A DNA stretch of 64,000 bases from Candidatus Opimibacter iunctus (GTDB taxonomy: Bacteria > Bacteroidota > Bacteroidia > Chitinophagales > Saprospiraceae): positions 1 to 64,000 of the forward strand of contig JADJVH010000007.1 of NCBI GenBank assembly GCA_016716665.1, in the 5' to 3' direction. Shown here in pieces: positions 35,265 to 45,223 of this stretch. Position 1 is the first letter of the stretch, and each line of letters opens with the position of its first letter. The position numbers and the translations under genes are program-made. Under the pieces are notes generated by a model. The model did not search any database. It had not been told where the DNA came from and saw only the letters and a program-made list of their open reading frames with translations.

Positions 35265-35640
35265 ATCTTTCAAGAGGCTTTGCGAGAGTTCCGGTCGTTG
35301 TGACTCCGGATTTCGGTCGTTGTGACTCCGCTCCACGTTCGTTTCGACTACACATTCCGTTCGTTTCGGCTCCGCTCAACGACCGGGGTATTTTCAATGG
35401 GTATCCACCCAGTAAAAATTGTCATTTCGACTCCGCTCAATGACAATTTTTACTTATAAAAGCCCTTCCCTAATCTATAATTTCTATCAAGAAATTATAC
35501 AGAAAAGAGCTTGTCGCTGAGCGGAGCCGAAGCGACAAGCTCTTTTCGTAGGATACCAATTTCCGGTCGTTGAGCGGAGTCGAAACGATCGGCTATTTTT
35601 TAGTACATTTATTTCCACGCCCACAACCGCCCTAACACCC
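35265..35640. repeat. Hairpin repeat cluster before the class D beta-lactamase gene
   Basis: Several CGTTCGTTTCGACTCCGCTC-type copies (35310-35385) are followed by two hairpins. The one at 35411-35454 has perfect 16-bp arms (AGTAAAAATTGTCATT) around TCGACTCCGCTC. The one at 35502-35547 has perfect 17-bp arms (GAAAAGAGCTTGTCGCT) around the inverted loop GAGCGGAGCCGA. Between them is ATAATTTCT-ATCA-AGAAATTAT (about 35477-35498). A further GAGCGGAGTCGA copy lies near 35574. The first large hairpin follows the barrel gene and may act as its terminator. Confidence 0.85.
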
Positions 35641-36468
35641 ATGATCCCCAGACTCAACATTTTCATATTCACGCTTATAATCTCCGGACTCACGACCTGT
35701 AAGCTTAAGGAAGACATCGAGGTACGCGAAGATTTTAAAAAGTACTATGACGAGTATCAGGTGGATGGTTCGTTCTCGCTCTATGACGAGCGACACGATC
35801 AATTCATCTTGTGTCACCAGGAGCAGTTTGTGCAGGCGTTTATACCTGCTTCTACGTTTAAGATCTGCAACTCACTGATAGGCCTTGAGACCGGAGTCAT
35901 CCCGAATGAACATTTTGTCATCCCTTGGGACAGCGTCACCAGAAATCCAGTGTGGGATAAGGATCACGATTTGAAGACCGCATTCGCCAACTCGACAGTT
36001 TGGTATTACCAGGAACTGGCCAGGAGGGTAGGGGGTGAACGGATGAAGTACTGGCTCGACAAGGCTAATTATGCCAATGCGGACACCTCTGGCGGAATCG
36101 ATCAGTTTTGGCTGACTGGCGGACTACGCATTACGCCCGGTCAACAAATTGATTTTCTCAAGCGACTGCATGACAACAAACTGCCGTTTTCCCAGAGATC
36201 GATGGACATCGTCAGGGATATCATGATCGTAAAGGATACGCTGGACTATGTCATCCGGGCAAAGTTAGGCTGGGGCGGACAAGGGGATAAGGAAATAGGA
36301 TGGTACGTCGGCTATCTGGAGACAAAGGGCAATGTGTATTATTTTGCTAACTGCATACAGACCGAAAGCAGCAAGCTCAATGATATAGAGCGCGCTATCA
36401 AGTTTGACCATGCGAGAAGGGATATTACCCTTCAGATCCTTGATGAACTCAAACTGACCAGCCAGTAA
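35641..36468 (+). CDS. Class D beta-lactamase-like lipoprotein (OXA-type fold)
   Basis: A 275-residue protein with a lipoprotein signal (MIPRLNIFIFTLIISGLTTC, lipobox Cys at residue 20). The class D motifs are in order: PASTFKI (STFK, nucleophile Ser and carbamylatable Lys), NSTVW (SxV), DQFWLTGGLRITPGQQIDFL with the conserved FWL, and KLGWGGQGDKEIGWYVGY as the KxG box plus the Trp/Gly region. Class D enzymes and the related BlaR1 sensor domain share these motifs. There is no membrane zinc-peptidase domain here, so a stand-alone enzyme is favoured. Lipid anchoring to the outer membrane is inferred. Spectrum unknown. Preceded by the repeat family also seen before the acetyltransferases. Confidence 0.88.
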   Translation: MIPRLNIFIFTLIISGLTTCKLKEDIEVREDFKKYYDEYQVDGSFSLYDERHDQFILCHQEQFVQAFIPASTFKICNSLIGLETGVIPNEHFVIPWDSVTRNPVWDKDHDLKTAFANSTVWYYQELARRVGGERMKYWLDKANYANADTSGGIDQFWLTGGLRITPGQQIDFLKRLHDNKLPFSQRSMDIVRDIMIVKDTLDYVIRAKLGWGGQGDKEIGWYVGYLETKGNVYYFANCIQTESSKLNDIERAIKFDHARRDITLQILDELKLTSQ

Positions 36469-36509
36469 ATAAGGCTATGGGTAAAGCGATAAATTTTTCA
36501 TTATGATTA

Positions 36510-37466
36510 ATGAATATGAAGTGTAGATACATATTAACCCTCATAGGATTGCTGACGTTCAGTTGGACGTATGGGCAAAGGGAGCTAAACAACACTAAGA
36601 CCGACAAACACCAGCATGTTGAGGGATCGAATTTCTTTTTGATTCCACCACCGGGGTTTGTCGAAGCCTCAAACTTTCAGGGCTTTCAACAAGAGAGTAG
36701 CGGTGCCTCCATCATGGTGTTGGACATGCCGGGGCCTTTTGCTGAATCAACAAAGGGATTTACAGAGGAGGGACTAAAGTCGCAAGGGGTAAAACTCATA
36801 AAAAAGGAGGAAGTCAATGTTAACGGATACCAGGGCCTTTTTGTGACCGCAGAGCAATTGGCTTACGGAGTAAATTATGCAAAGTACATCCTGGTGTTTG
36901 GCGATGAGCAGAACACCTTTATGGTCAATGGCGCATATCCAAAGAATGTCCCAGGCCTTAAGGAGGATATGCTGGAGGCTATTTATTCGATAGTCTACGA
37001 GCCTGACATGGTGGTTGATCAACTGAATTCAGTTCCGTTTGTGCTGGTAACTGAGGGCACCAAATTGAAGTTAGCCAAAAACATGGGCGGATCACTCTTG
37101 TATACAGTAGATGGCAAGATTCCTACTGCATCTGCGGATAAAACATCCTTCGTCGCGGGTCTTTCCATATCGAATGTGCAGACTCCGGACAGGAAGTTTA
37201 CATCCATAGCCAGGATTAAACAATTGCCATATTCTAGCCTCGTCATCGACGAGGATCAAATCACGGAGATTGAGATCGATGGGATTTCCGGCTATGAGAT
37301 ACATGGAGAGGGCGTGCACAAGTCCAGCGGCGCAAAGGAGTTGGTCTACCAGGCCATGCTGTTTGACAGCAATGGGTACTACATCATGGTGGGCACGACA
37401 AGGAGCGATTTCGCGGAAAACCTTGATTTATTCAAGCAAGTGGCAAGGACGTTTAAGCGGAAGTAG
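36510..37466 (+). CDS. Secreted hypothetical protein with duplicated domain
   Basis: A 318-residue protein with a signal peptide (MKCRYILTLIGLLTFSWTYGQ). Two related halves of about 140 residues are visible. Each begins with a hydrophobic strand, has a helix with VNGYQGLFVTAEQ / IDGISGYEIHGEG, and ends with FGDEQNTFMVNGAYP / FDSNGYYIMVGTTR plus a closing helix (AIYSIVYE / VARTFKRK). This is the Mog1/PsbP-like (DUF1795-type) fold pattern. Function unknown; likely periplasmic or surface. It starts 41 bp after the class D beta-lactamase gene on the same strand and may be cotranscribed with it. Intact. Confidence 0.65.
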   Translation: MNMKCRYILTLIGLLTFSWTYGQRELNNTKTDKHQHVEGSNFFLIPPPGFVEASNFQGFQQESSGASIMVLDMPGPFAESTKGFTEEGLKSQGVKLIKKEEVNVNGYQGLFVTAEQLAYGVNYAKYILVFGDEQNTFMVNGAYPKNVPGLKEDMLEAIYSIVYEPDMVVDQLNSVPFVLVTEGTKLKLAKNMGGSLLYTVDGKIPTASADKTSFVAGLSISNVQTPDRKFTSIARIKQLPYSSLVIDEDQITEIEIDGISGYEIHGEGVHKSSGAKELVYQAMLFDSNGYYIMVGTTRSDFAENLDLFKQVARTFKRK

Positions 37467-37948
37467 CGAATAATAAGAAATTGTTGTTGTTTACACTCCG
37501 TGTTTCCGTTCGTTTCGACTCCGTATTCCGTTCGTTTCGACTCCGCTCAACGACCGGGAATTGGTGTCCTACGAAACAAGCTTGTCGCTTCGACTCCGCT
37601 CAGCGACAAGCTTGTTTCTGTATAATTTCTTGAAAGAAATTATACATTAAAAAATGGATTTTTTAAGTAAAAATTGTTGTTGAGCGGAGTCGAAACGAAC
37701 GGAAATTGTTTCGCGCAGCGAAACAACAATTTTTGTTGATATATCATTGTAAGCCGAGACTTTTATGCTCCGCGTAACTTGCGAAGCAGTGCTTTCTTTA
37801 ATGCATTACTATAGTCAGCAATACAATCAGCAGAGAAGGGGAAGCATCGTTTTCCTGAGTTCATTGGTGGCATTTTAGGGAGTATCTTATGCGTCAAACT
37901 ATGCCCCTACTAAGGTGTACTAATCGGTATACATAAGTTTTGCTCGTT
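37467..37948. repeat. Hairpin repeat cluster between convergent genes
   Basis: CGTTCGTTTCGACTCC copies (37506-37555) come first. Next is a perfect 17-bp-arm hairpin at 37573-37618 (arm GAAACAAGCTTGTCGCT, loop TCGACTCCGCTC), then ATAATTTCTT-GA-AAGAAATTAT (37622-37643). A compound element at 37666-37737 has outer arms AAAAATTGTTGTT / AACAACAATTTTT that enclose an inverted loop copy plus a nested TTGTTTCGC-GCA-GCGAAACAA hairpin. The remaining 200 bp show no gene. The cluster lies between convergent genes, suited to bidirectional termination. Confidence 0.8.
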
Positions 37949-38935
37949 TTATGCTACACTGTTCAGCAGATAGGATAACGTTTGATCAATATCATTGGCC
38001 GGCATTTCAATTTCTGTTCTGGGGCCCGTCACCCAATCAAAGAAAACGCTTTTCGTATCCTCATTGAGATCCTTCAGGATCCGGATGCCTAGCAATGCAA
38101 GAGCTGCGGCATTGCACTGCTGTTCATATTGATCAGCGATTGGAATACAGAGCAGCTTTTTATGTAAATACAATGCTTCCGCGGGCGTTTCAAATCCGCC
38201 ACCAGTCACTATGCCATGACAGTAGATCAGGCTCTCATCAAAGGTATCCTGACGTATGGGGAAGAACGTGATATTGTCTTCATGGGTGATGCTTGTGATC
38301 CCGGGCAAAAACCAATGCACCTTCACCGGGCTGATTTCTTTCAGTATTCGCTTAATGCCATGGTGTCTATGGGCAGGCAGGTAGATCGTGATATGGCCAT
38401 GATCCGCCGGCTGTGCATGTCGAATGGATTGCTTGATCACCGGAGGGAAGATGTAGTTGTCATATGGCCTGAAATGCAACCCAACATAATGGGATGCCAT
38501 TCCGTAATATTTTAATATTATTTCACCCACCACACTCTTGCTGGCCGGACGGGGCGTATTAAAGGATTGAAAACTGGCCTGGTGTCCAAATTGCACGGAA
38601 CGTAAATTTCTCCGCCAACAAGCATAGGCGGTCACAAAATCAAAATCATTGATGATCAGGTCATACGTTTCCAGCGGAAGGGAATTGGCGTAATTTATGA
38701 CTGATAGGAATCTGGCATTACGAAGGGTTCGGGTGCGATTCAAACCACCACTTTGGGAATAGAAAAGGCTCAGGCCCTGGCTTCTGTACTTGACAGGAAA
38801 ATCCGGCTGCAATGTCGAATTGGAGCCGCTCAGCAGAAAATCAACAGTACCGAATTCGCGCAAATAAGGAAATAATTCATGCGCGCGACTGATGTGGCCA
38901 TTACCTGTCGCCTGTACTGCATAGAATATTTTCAT
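37949..38935 (-). CDS. Glycosyltransferase (GT28/MGT-like fold)
   Basis: A 328-residue GT-B type protein. The N-terminus MKIFYAVQATGNGHISRAHELFPYL is the glycine-rich acceptor loop of the MurG/MGT-like group (Glyco_trans_1_3 family). The C-terminal donor side has YCHGIVTGGGFETPAEALYLHKKLLCIPIADQYEQQCNAAALALLG, the usual GGxxTxxEAL...P...EQ..N pattern. Its start overlaps the stop of the upstream LpxH-like gene by 4 bp (ATGA). The pairing suggests a role in envelope lipid or glycolipid assembly. No membrane segments. Intact. Confidence 0.82.
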   Translation of the reverse strand: MKIFYAVQATGNGHISRAHELFPYLREFGTVDFLLSGSNSTLQPDFPVKYRSQGLSLFYSQSGGLNRTRTLRNARFLSVINYANSLPLETYDLIINDFDFVTAYACWRRNLRSVQFGHQASFQSFNTPRPASKSVVGEIILKYYGMASHYVGLHFRPYDNYIFPPVIKQSIRHAQPADHGHITIYLPAHRHHGIKRILKEISPVKVHWFLPGITSITHEDNITFFPIRQDTFDESLIYCHGIVTGGGFETPAEALYLHKKLLCIPIADQYEQQCNAAALALLGIRILKDLNEDTKSVFFDWVTGPRTEIEMPANDIDQTLSYLLNSVA

Positions 38936-39750
38936 GATGGATACAGGTTCAGGATGGAATCGACAATGGATATTGGGAGGTCCTTTACCCGAACCACTTT
39001 TGCCCGGGTATCCGTCATCTGGTGTTTATAGATGGACCAGGCTCCGTTATTGTATTCCAGCGAAGTACAATTTTCTACCCAGTCTCCACTGTTGAGGTAT
39101 TTTATGGGTCCTTTTTTAGTGTGTATAATCCTGGATTGAGGCACATGGATGTGCCCACAGATGACCGTCGAAAAGCCATGGTTGGCAGCCAGCTCAGCAG
39201 CAGTCAATTCAAAATCAGAAATCCATTTGACCGCATTCTTTACGGAAGCTTTTATCCTCTTCGAAAAGCTGACGGGTTGCTTGTTGAAAAATGCAAGTGC
39301 CTGGTTGATCATCCGATTATTCCAGATCAGGATATCATACCCTTTGCCTCCCAGTTTGGCCAGTGCCTTGGCCCAGCCTTTGACGGAGTGATCAAAAATG
39401 TCCCCATGAAAAATCCATGTTTTCTCTCCATTCAGGTCCAGGATCAACTTATCCTCGAGGATAATGCTGCCCATATTTGTTCCGGAATATTTTCGCAGCG
39501 CATCATCATGGTTGCCCGTGATGTAATAGACCTTCGTTCCTCTCTCTGACATCTTCAGAATATGGCGAATGACATGCACATGGGTGTTTTTGAATCTCGA
39601 AAAATTCCACATGTCTATAATATCCCCATTAAGGATCAGGGTTTTGCACTCTATTGATTTCAGATAGGCGAGAAGATATTCAGCGTGGCTGGAGTAGGTC
39701 CCCAGGTGCGTGTCGCTGATAATGACTATGTCTATCACTCTTTTATGCAT
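38932..39750 (-). CDS. Metallophosphoesterase (UDP-2,3-diacylglucosamine diphosphatase, LpxH-like)
   Basis: A 272-residue calcineurin-like phosphoesterase. Metal ligands in order: ISDTHLG (DxH), ILNGDIID (GD), ITGNHDDALRKYSG (GNHD), FHGDIFD, and CGHIHVPQSRI (GHxH). The insert and overall length match the LpxH2/UDP-2,3-diacylglucosamine pyrophosphatase group, which makes lipid X in lipid A synthesis. Related enzymes act on other pyrophosphates, so the assignment is to the group only. Translationally coupled to the downstream glycosyltransferase. Cytosolic or peripheral at the inner membrane. Intact. Confidence 0.85.
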   Translation of the reverse strand: MHKRVIDIVIISDTHLGTYSSHAEYLLAYLKSIECKTLILNGDIIDMWNFSRFKNTHVHVIRHILKMSERGTKVYYITGNHDDALRKYSGTNMGSIILEDKLILDLNGEKTWIFHGDIFDHSVKGWAKALAKLGGKGYDILIWNNRMINQALAFFNKQPVSFSKRIKASVKNAVKWISDFELTAAELAANHGFSTVICGHIHVPQSRIIHTKKGPIKYLNSGDWVENCTSLEYNNGAWSIYKHQMTDTRAKVVRVKDLPISIVDSILNLYPS

Positions 39751-40152
39751 ATAAGAATATTATAATTTGAGTAAAGGTGACTCTATTTTTACTGAAGCCT
39801 ATCAAGGCTGCGGTAAATTTTGAGTAAAATAAAATCTTGATGAAAAGAAAAGGGTCGTGTTGCCTCGCCTTTTGGGGAGCCTTTCGTAACAGGCGAATAC
39901 TTTTTCATTTCTGAGCGACAAATGTTCCCCATGTAATTGGCTTGTATCATATAAGAATGTTTTTGCAGACAGTACTGCTATCCGGCTATCTGAGTGTGTA
40001 TTTAATTGGGATTCATATCCGGTATTGCTTTTTATTAACATCAGCATATAGACAAGCAAATGAGATTCTGTGCAATTTCATGTTGCCTATGGTGTGTATT
40101 GATATAGCCATTCCATGCAACATTAAATGGGATGGCATTTATTCTTTTGCAC
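39751..40152. other. Divergent intergenic region
   Basis: About 400 bp between the leftward LpxH-like gene and the rightward propeller gene. AT-rich with scattered inverted motifs but no member of the repeat families described elsewhere, and no gene I can support. Both promoters should be here. Confidence 0.4.
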
Positions 40153-41286
40153 ATGGCAGACCGATTTTTAAAACGACTTGAGTTGAGCAGACACAGCTAT
40201 CTGATCTTTTTGACCTTTTTTATTTCCTGCAGCTCCTGTGGTAGTCAGCCTAATTACCCTATGCCAAAGGATAGTGCTCATGATCCACAGCTCATCACTG
40301 ACCAGGGCCTTGGATTGCCTAAGACTACTGAGGAGATGGATGCCTCACTGGCTGCAGGCATAGACCCATATTTTGTTGAGCCGGAAGACACCATCTCCAC
40401 CAGAGGCCCACAGTGTATCGTTCGTGATCTGATCCAGGACAAGATGGGAAATATATGGCTTGCCACCTGGCAAGGGATCATCAGGTATGATGGCCATGTG
40501 TTTGTCAACTATACCCTTCGGGAGGGCCTTATCCATTTTCATGTTGGCTCTTTGTTTGAAGATTCGAAAGGTAACCTTTGGTTTGGCATGACCAGGGGTG
40601 GAGTATACCGATATGATGGCCAAACGTTTAAACTGTTTACCACTAAAGATGGACTGGCGGACAACACAGTATACAGCATAGCAGAAGATGGATCGGGAAA
40701 TATCTGGTTGGGTACCGAACATGGCGTCAGCCGGTATGATGGAAGAGCCTTTAAAAGCTATACCGTGCGTGATGGGCTCCCTGATGATTATATCAATGAT
40801 GTCATCAAAGACAAGTCAGGTATCATGTGGTTTGGGACCAACAAAGGGATCAGCCGGTATGATGGAAAGACTTTTAGTGCAATGAAGGATCTAGCTTGCC
40901 TATCAGTACAAAAAGTGGGATCCCTTTATGAAGACCGCGATGGAAATATCTGGATAGGAACCGGCGCGCAGCAGGCTGGTGGGCTGGGACTCTGCAGGTA
41001 CAATGGCACGACAGTTACTCCGCTGATCAATCCCTATTATGTGATGTACATGTGCGAAGACAGGCAAGGGAATATTTGGATTGCTCACAACAAAGGAGCG
41101 GATGATGTTTATTTCGGGTTGTATCGCTATGATGGAAAATCATTTACCAATATCACAAAGCAGGACCACCCTGACAATCCTGTGATCTTTGGAATATTGG
41201 AAGATCGGCAAGGAAAAATCTGGTATGGCACTGCCAAAGGAGTCTGTCGGTTTGATGGAGATGAATTTGATTATTATAGAAATTAA
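40153..41286 (+). CDS. Beta-propeller lipoprotein (two-component regulator propeller repeats)
   Basis: The start at 40153 (MADRFLKRLELSRHSYLIFLTFFISCSSCGSQP) leads into a lipoprotein signal (FISCSSC). Then about seven propeller blades of roughly 40 residues follow, each with the pattern EDxxGNIWxGTxxGVxRYDGxxF (for example DGSGNIWLGTEHGVSRYDGRAF, DKSGIMWFGTNKGISRYDGKTF). These repeats form the periplasmic sensor of hybrid two-component systems in Bacteroidota. Here no kinase or transmembrane domain follows, so it is a stand-alone propeller lipoprotein of about 377 residues. Ligand unknown. Intact. Confidence 0.85.
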   Translation: MADRFLKRLELSRHSYLIFLTFFISCSSCGSQPNYPMPKDSAHDPQLITDQGLGLPKTTEEMDASLAAGIDPYFVEPEDTISTRGPQCIVRDLIQDKMGNIWLATWQGIIRYDGHVFVNYTLREGLIHFHVGSLFEDSKGNLWFGMTRGGVYRYDGQTFKLFTTKDGLADNTVYSIAEDGSGNIWLGTEHGVSRYDGRAFKSYTVRDGLPDDYINDVIKDKSGIMWFGTNKGISRYDGKTFSAMKDLACLSVQKVGSLYEDRDGNIWIGTGAQQAGGLGLCRYNGTTVTPLINPYYVMYMCEDRQGNIWIAHNKGADDVYFGLYRYDGKSFTNITKQDHPDNPVIFGILEDRQGKIWYGTAKGVCRFDGDEFDYYRN

Positions 41287-41471
41287 GTCAACAGGGAAAA
41301 TTATTAGATGTCTCTTATTTTTAAGGCTGAATATATCTCCCACTTCAGCCCGCAAGGACACAATATAAGAAAACGCAAAGCGTTAAAATTGGATTACGCG
41401 ATTCCGATGCCTTCCCCTTCTATTTTTTTATATTGCATCCTTATAATTTTATCTCCGTCAATTCTAGGGTT

Positions 41472-42332
41472 ATGAATAAATTCTCAACTTTCTATATTTT
41501 ATTCATCCTCCTTATACCCATATCACGAATCATTGCCCAGCATGAGGATTGCGCAACGGCACTTGAGCTTTGTGGCAATTCACCTTTCTATATCGTCCCA
41601 ACTTCCGCGATTGGATCAACTGATGCTGACGTTGCAAATACCTGCGTTGGACAGGAATTTAACTCGATGTGGGTTAGATGGACTGTCATGGAAGACGGTA
41701 TCATTTCGTTTGTGCTTACCCCAGACAGCGTTTGGCAGGATTTAGACTTTATCGTTTATGAGCCAGGAGATGAATATGATTGTTTTGGCAAGATCCCAAT
41801 CAGATGCATGGCTGCTGGTGCTAATCTCAATCAGCCGCCTCAAGAGTGGGTGAATTGTAGCGGGCCTACCGGATTAGCGCCAGGGAATACAGATGCAGAG
41901 GAGCCACCAGGATGTCCCTCCGGCAGTAACAATTTTCTTGCTCCTATTGAGGCATCTGCAGGTGCGGAATATATTATCCTCATCAATGAATTTTCTCAAA
42001 GTGGGCTTGGATACACATTAACCTTCACAGGTACGGCTGAATTGAGCTGTATCACGGGTACTGCTGATCCCGAATTGGTAAAGCCTCAAGTAACCTTTAC
42101 CGTATATCCAACGGCCTCTACCGGAACTATTTCCATTCATATTGCTGGTGACAATATATCCGATAACCACCTGACCGTTTTTAACACAGAAGGACAATTG
42201 GTTTATTCTAATGAGCAACTAAATGGAACAGCTTTTCAACTCGATCTACATCATTTGCCACCAGGCGTCTACGTTGCCGCTCTAAGATCAAGCCATTCAA
42301 TGCAAACACAAAGGTTTTTGATTACGAACTAA
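41472..42332 (+). CDS. Secreted protein with T9SS type A sorting domain
   Basis: The start at 41472 (MNKFSTFYILFILLIPISRIIAQ) gives a normal signal peptide. The body holds a module with conserved cysteines (EDCATALELCGNSPFYIVPTSAIG...SMWVRWTVMEDGIISFVLTPD) resembling the beta-sandwich modules also found in the CotH protein and in the CHU_C protein at 50.8 kb. The C-terminal about 75 residues are a T9SS type A domain (FTVYPTASTGTISIHIAGD ... LDLHHLPPGVYVAALRSSHSMQTQRFLITN). It is exported through T9SS and either released or anchored to the surface via A-LPS. Function unknown, probably adhesion. Intact. Confidence 0.82.
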   Translation: MNKFSTFYILFILLIPISRIIAQHEDCATALELCGNSPFYIVPTSAIGSTDADVANTCVGQEFNSMWVRWTVMEDGIISFVLTPDSVWQDLDFIVYEPGDEYDCFGKIPIRCMAAGANLNQPPQEWVNCSGPTGLAPGNTDAEEPPGCPSGSNNFLAPIEASAGAEYIILINEFSQSGLGYTLTFTGTAELSCITGTADPELVKPQVTFTVYPTASTGTISIHIAGDNISDNHLTVFNTEGQLVYSNEQLNGTAFQLDLHHLPPGVYVAALRSSHSMQTQRFLITN

Positions 42333-42796
42333 TAGGACAGAATTGACCTGGCAATTGTCGTTTCGACTGCTTCGACCTGCTCACCCGCAACGATGTCCGA
42401 TGGTTCGACCTGCTTAACACAACCATTTGCTACAGCTCACCAACCGCAGCTCAGCAACCGTCCGCTCAACGACAGGGAGTATTACCCATTCCGAGAATTT
42501 AATTTTAAATTTAACACTTGTCCATGATCCAACCCAATGAGGATATGGACAAAGAGAAGTTCGGATCTCGACATTGCAGAAAATAGTTCATGAAGGTCTT
42601 GACGGAGAAATTCAACTCAATATCAAATTTCGACAGCGTTCAAAGTAGAAAACGCAAATATTACATCAGCTTCATGCCATGGCTGAAATATCTTAATCCA
42701 TTATTCTATTTCTTGAAGCAGTTTTCCCAAAACCCCACCCAACCATTTGCCGGAAACACTCGTATAGGTAATAAGCGATATCAAAACAATAACCCT
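42333..42796. repeat. Intergenic region with an interrupted TTCGACTCCGCTC element
   Basis: 42355-42480 holds GTCGTTTCGACT ... CCGCTCAACGAC interrupted by about 94 bp. That insert has ends GCTTCGACCTGC and GCTACAGCTCA(G/C)CAACCG and itself contains a doubled unit. The rest (42481-42796) is AT-rich, with no credible gene, and carries the promoter of the following redoxin gene. Confidence 0.7.
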
Positions 42797-44997
42797 ATGC
42801 GTGCATTCCTGCTCCGAGTCCTCTTCTTCTGTATGCCATGCTGCGCATTTGCTCAATTGAAGGACGGTTCTTTCGCCCCGATTTCGAGCTGCAGGATCTG
42901 AATGGCAACACCTGGCACCTGTATGAGCTGCTGGAAGCAGGCAAACATGTCATCCTTGATTTTTCTGCCACCTGGTGCTCCCCATGCTGGGCTTATCATG
43001 AATCAGGGGTGCTCAATGAAGCCTATACGCTCTATGGCCCGGAGGGCACGGATGAATTAATGATCTTCATGATCGAAGGAGATGACCAGACCAATGTAGC
43101 CTGTCTCTATGGTTTGCCGGATTGTTCATACACGACCAAGGGAGACTGGACGGCCGGAACGTTATATCCAATCATCAATGATGATGATATCGCCGATGCC
43201 TATAAAATCCAAGGCTGGCCAACACAGTTTCACATCTGTCCATACAAGCTGATCAATAATACCAACCAACCAGGTCTTGAAACGATCGACTACTTCCTGC
43301 ACAGTTGTGTCGAACCTGTCGGACAACATAATGCTTCTATTGAAGCTTTCACCAGTTATTCCGGTGATTTTTGCCATTCTATATCAACCGCACCTTCTAT
43401 AGAAGTTACAAACCAGGGTCATCAGGTCATAGAGCATGCAACGGCCACATGCTATATCAATGGAGAGCTTCGATCTACGATATCATGGGAAGGCCATGTC
43501 ATTCCATTTGACACCTTCACCCTTTCTTTTCCTGAGATCACGATCAGCGAAGCAGCCACGTTAATCGTCCGTATTGACAGCGTGAATGGAGTCATCGATG
43601 ATCACATGGGAAATAATCATGTATCAGCGCAGTTTATCCCAGCCCCTGCCAGGACGCAAAACAGGCTACAACTGGAATTGAAAACTAATGCTTTGCCTGA
43701 GGGTGTGTATTGGGAGGTGACCAATAGCGATAGTGCTGTCCTGTATAAGGGAGGCAACGCAACCGTCATAGGTAAGGAAGACGATGGCGGCACCTACAAG
43801 GGAAGCAATACAGTCTATACTATTCCGATTCCGTTGCCGGGCGATGGATGTTATGCGTTTTCGATCTATGATATCAATGGTATGAATGCGGGCGTGGATT
43901 ATTATAAGATCACTGGTGCGTCTGGAGAATTGATTGCGGTAGGTGAACCTACTCCTTTTTATGGACACGAATTATTTAATATCCAACAAGCCAGCCAGCC
44001 AATTCCATACAATGGTGCGATCAACAAAGTGCATGGATTGTCTGATGCGTTTTGCAGTCAGCAGGCATACACATTTTCCATTGACCTGCTAAACCTTGGC
44101 GAAGCCAATATCACACAGGCGGAGATAGAAATATTGGAGCACAATCAAATGGTGTCCGCTGTCCCATGGGCCGGGGATATCCTTCCCGGAGAGCAAGCTG
44201 ATATTGCATTTCCTGCACTTACATTTGATGCCGGCAATGATATAGTCATCCGGATCGTGTCTGTCAATGGATCGGCCGATGCGTATACCTATCAAAATGA
44301 ATGGGACATTGATCTTCCACACCATACTTCGGCTGACGATGTGATCTCGATGAAGATCAAGCTTGATCCCTGGGCGTATGAGAATTATTGGCAACTGACC
44401 AATTCCGCAGGAGATGTTTTGTATTCCGGTGGCAATACCAAGGTAGGTCCTAATGGTGGTGGTTTGAAGAATGCTACTGCCAGCGATCCGGGGGCGTATT
44501 CACTTGGCGCTTTGGTGAAAGTTGATTTTCAATTACCGGATGTTCATGATTGCTATTCCTTTTTACTCGTCGATAGCTATGGCAATGGCTTGTATGCGGG
44601 AGCGTATATAACATTCGCGGAAAAAGAGACAGGCAGGCTGATCTACAGTAAGGAGTATACCTATTCTATTCCTTTTGAAGAAGAAGAAGTGCTGATCGAA
44701 GTTGATCCGACAACGGTTTCCGTTCAACCGATATCCACCCTCGAAGACCTCCTCGTGTATCCCAGTCCGGTTGATGGCACTTTGAATCTAAGATTTGAAT
44801 CCAAACACACTCTGCCTCTCACGTTATCTGTTTTCAATAGCCTGGGTGAAGCCATACTCACTTTGCCTGAAGTCAGCTTTTCTGCTGGTGAAGTCGATTA
44901 CACGATAGATCTCTCCGATCTGTCTGCCGGGGTTTATACATTGCATGCAGTCAGTGGGAATGAGGTTTGGACACGGAAGGTAGTGGTGGCTCATTAA
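42797..44997 (+). pseudogene. Secreted thioredoxin-fold protein with T9SS domain, one frameshift
   Basis: The start at 42797 (MRAFLLRVLFFCMPCCAFAQLKDGSFAP) gives a signal peptide. One extra C in the CCCC near 42878 shifts the frame; correcting it gives KDGSFAPDFELQDLNGNTWHLYELLEAGKHVILDFSATWCSPCWAYHE, a TlpA/redoxin domain with the redox pair CSPC. Beta-sandwich modules with two similar SxxLYxGGNxxV segments (SDSAVLYKGGNATV, AGDVLYSGGNTKV) follow, then a T9SS type A domain (LLVYPSPVDGTLNLRFESKH ... LSDLSAGVYTLHAVSGNEVW). About 733 residues. Predicted to work as a surface or extracellular oxidoreductase; substrate unknown. Confidence 0.8.
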
Positions 44998-45223
44998 CTA
45001 AGTTGCATAACTTCATCTTGGGCGGTCACATGCATGAATCGCAGCACGAGTGTTTGGATACCCGAAATGAATATTTTGAAGAGCGAACTGATAGTGCTTT
45101 GATTTTCAATGGGATTGCCTTATTTTCATTATGGTATATAACTACGTTATCGGAAATGGTTGCCCCATGGATACTTGATTAATGAAATATCCGTTTAATC
45201 AGGAAGTTCTTAAATAGTCCGAT

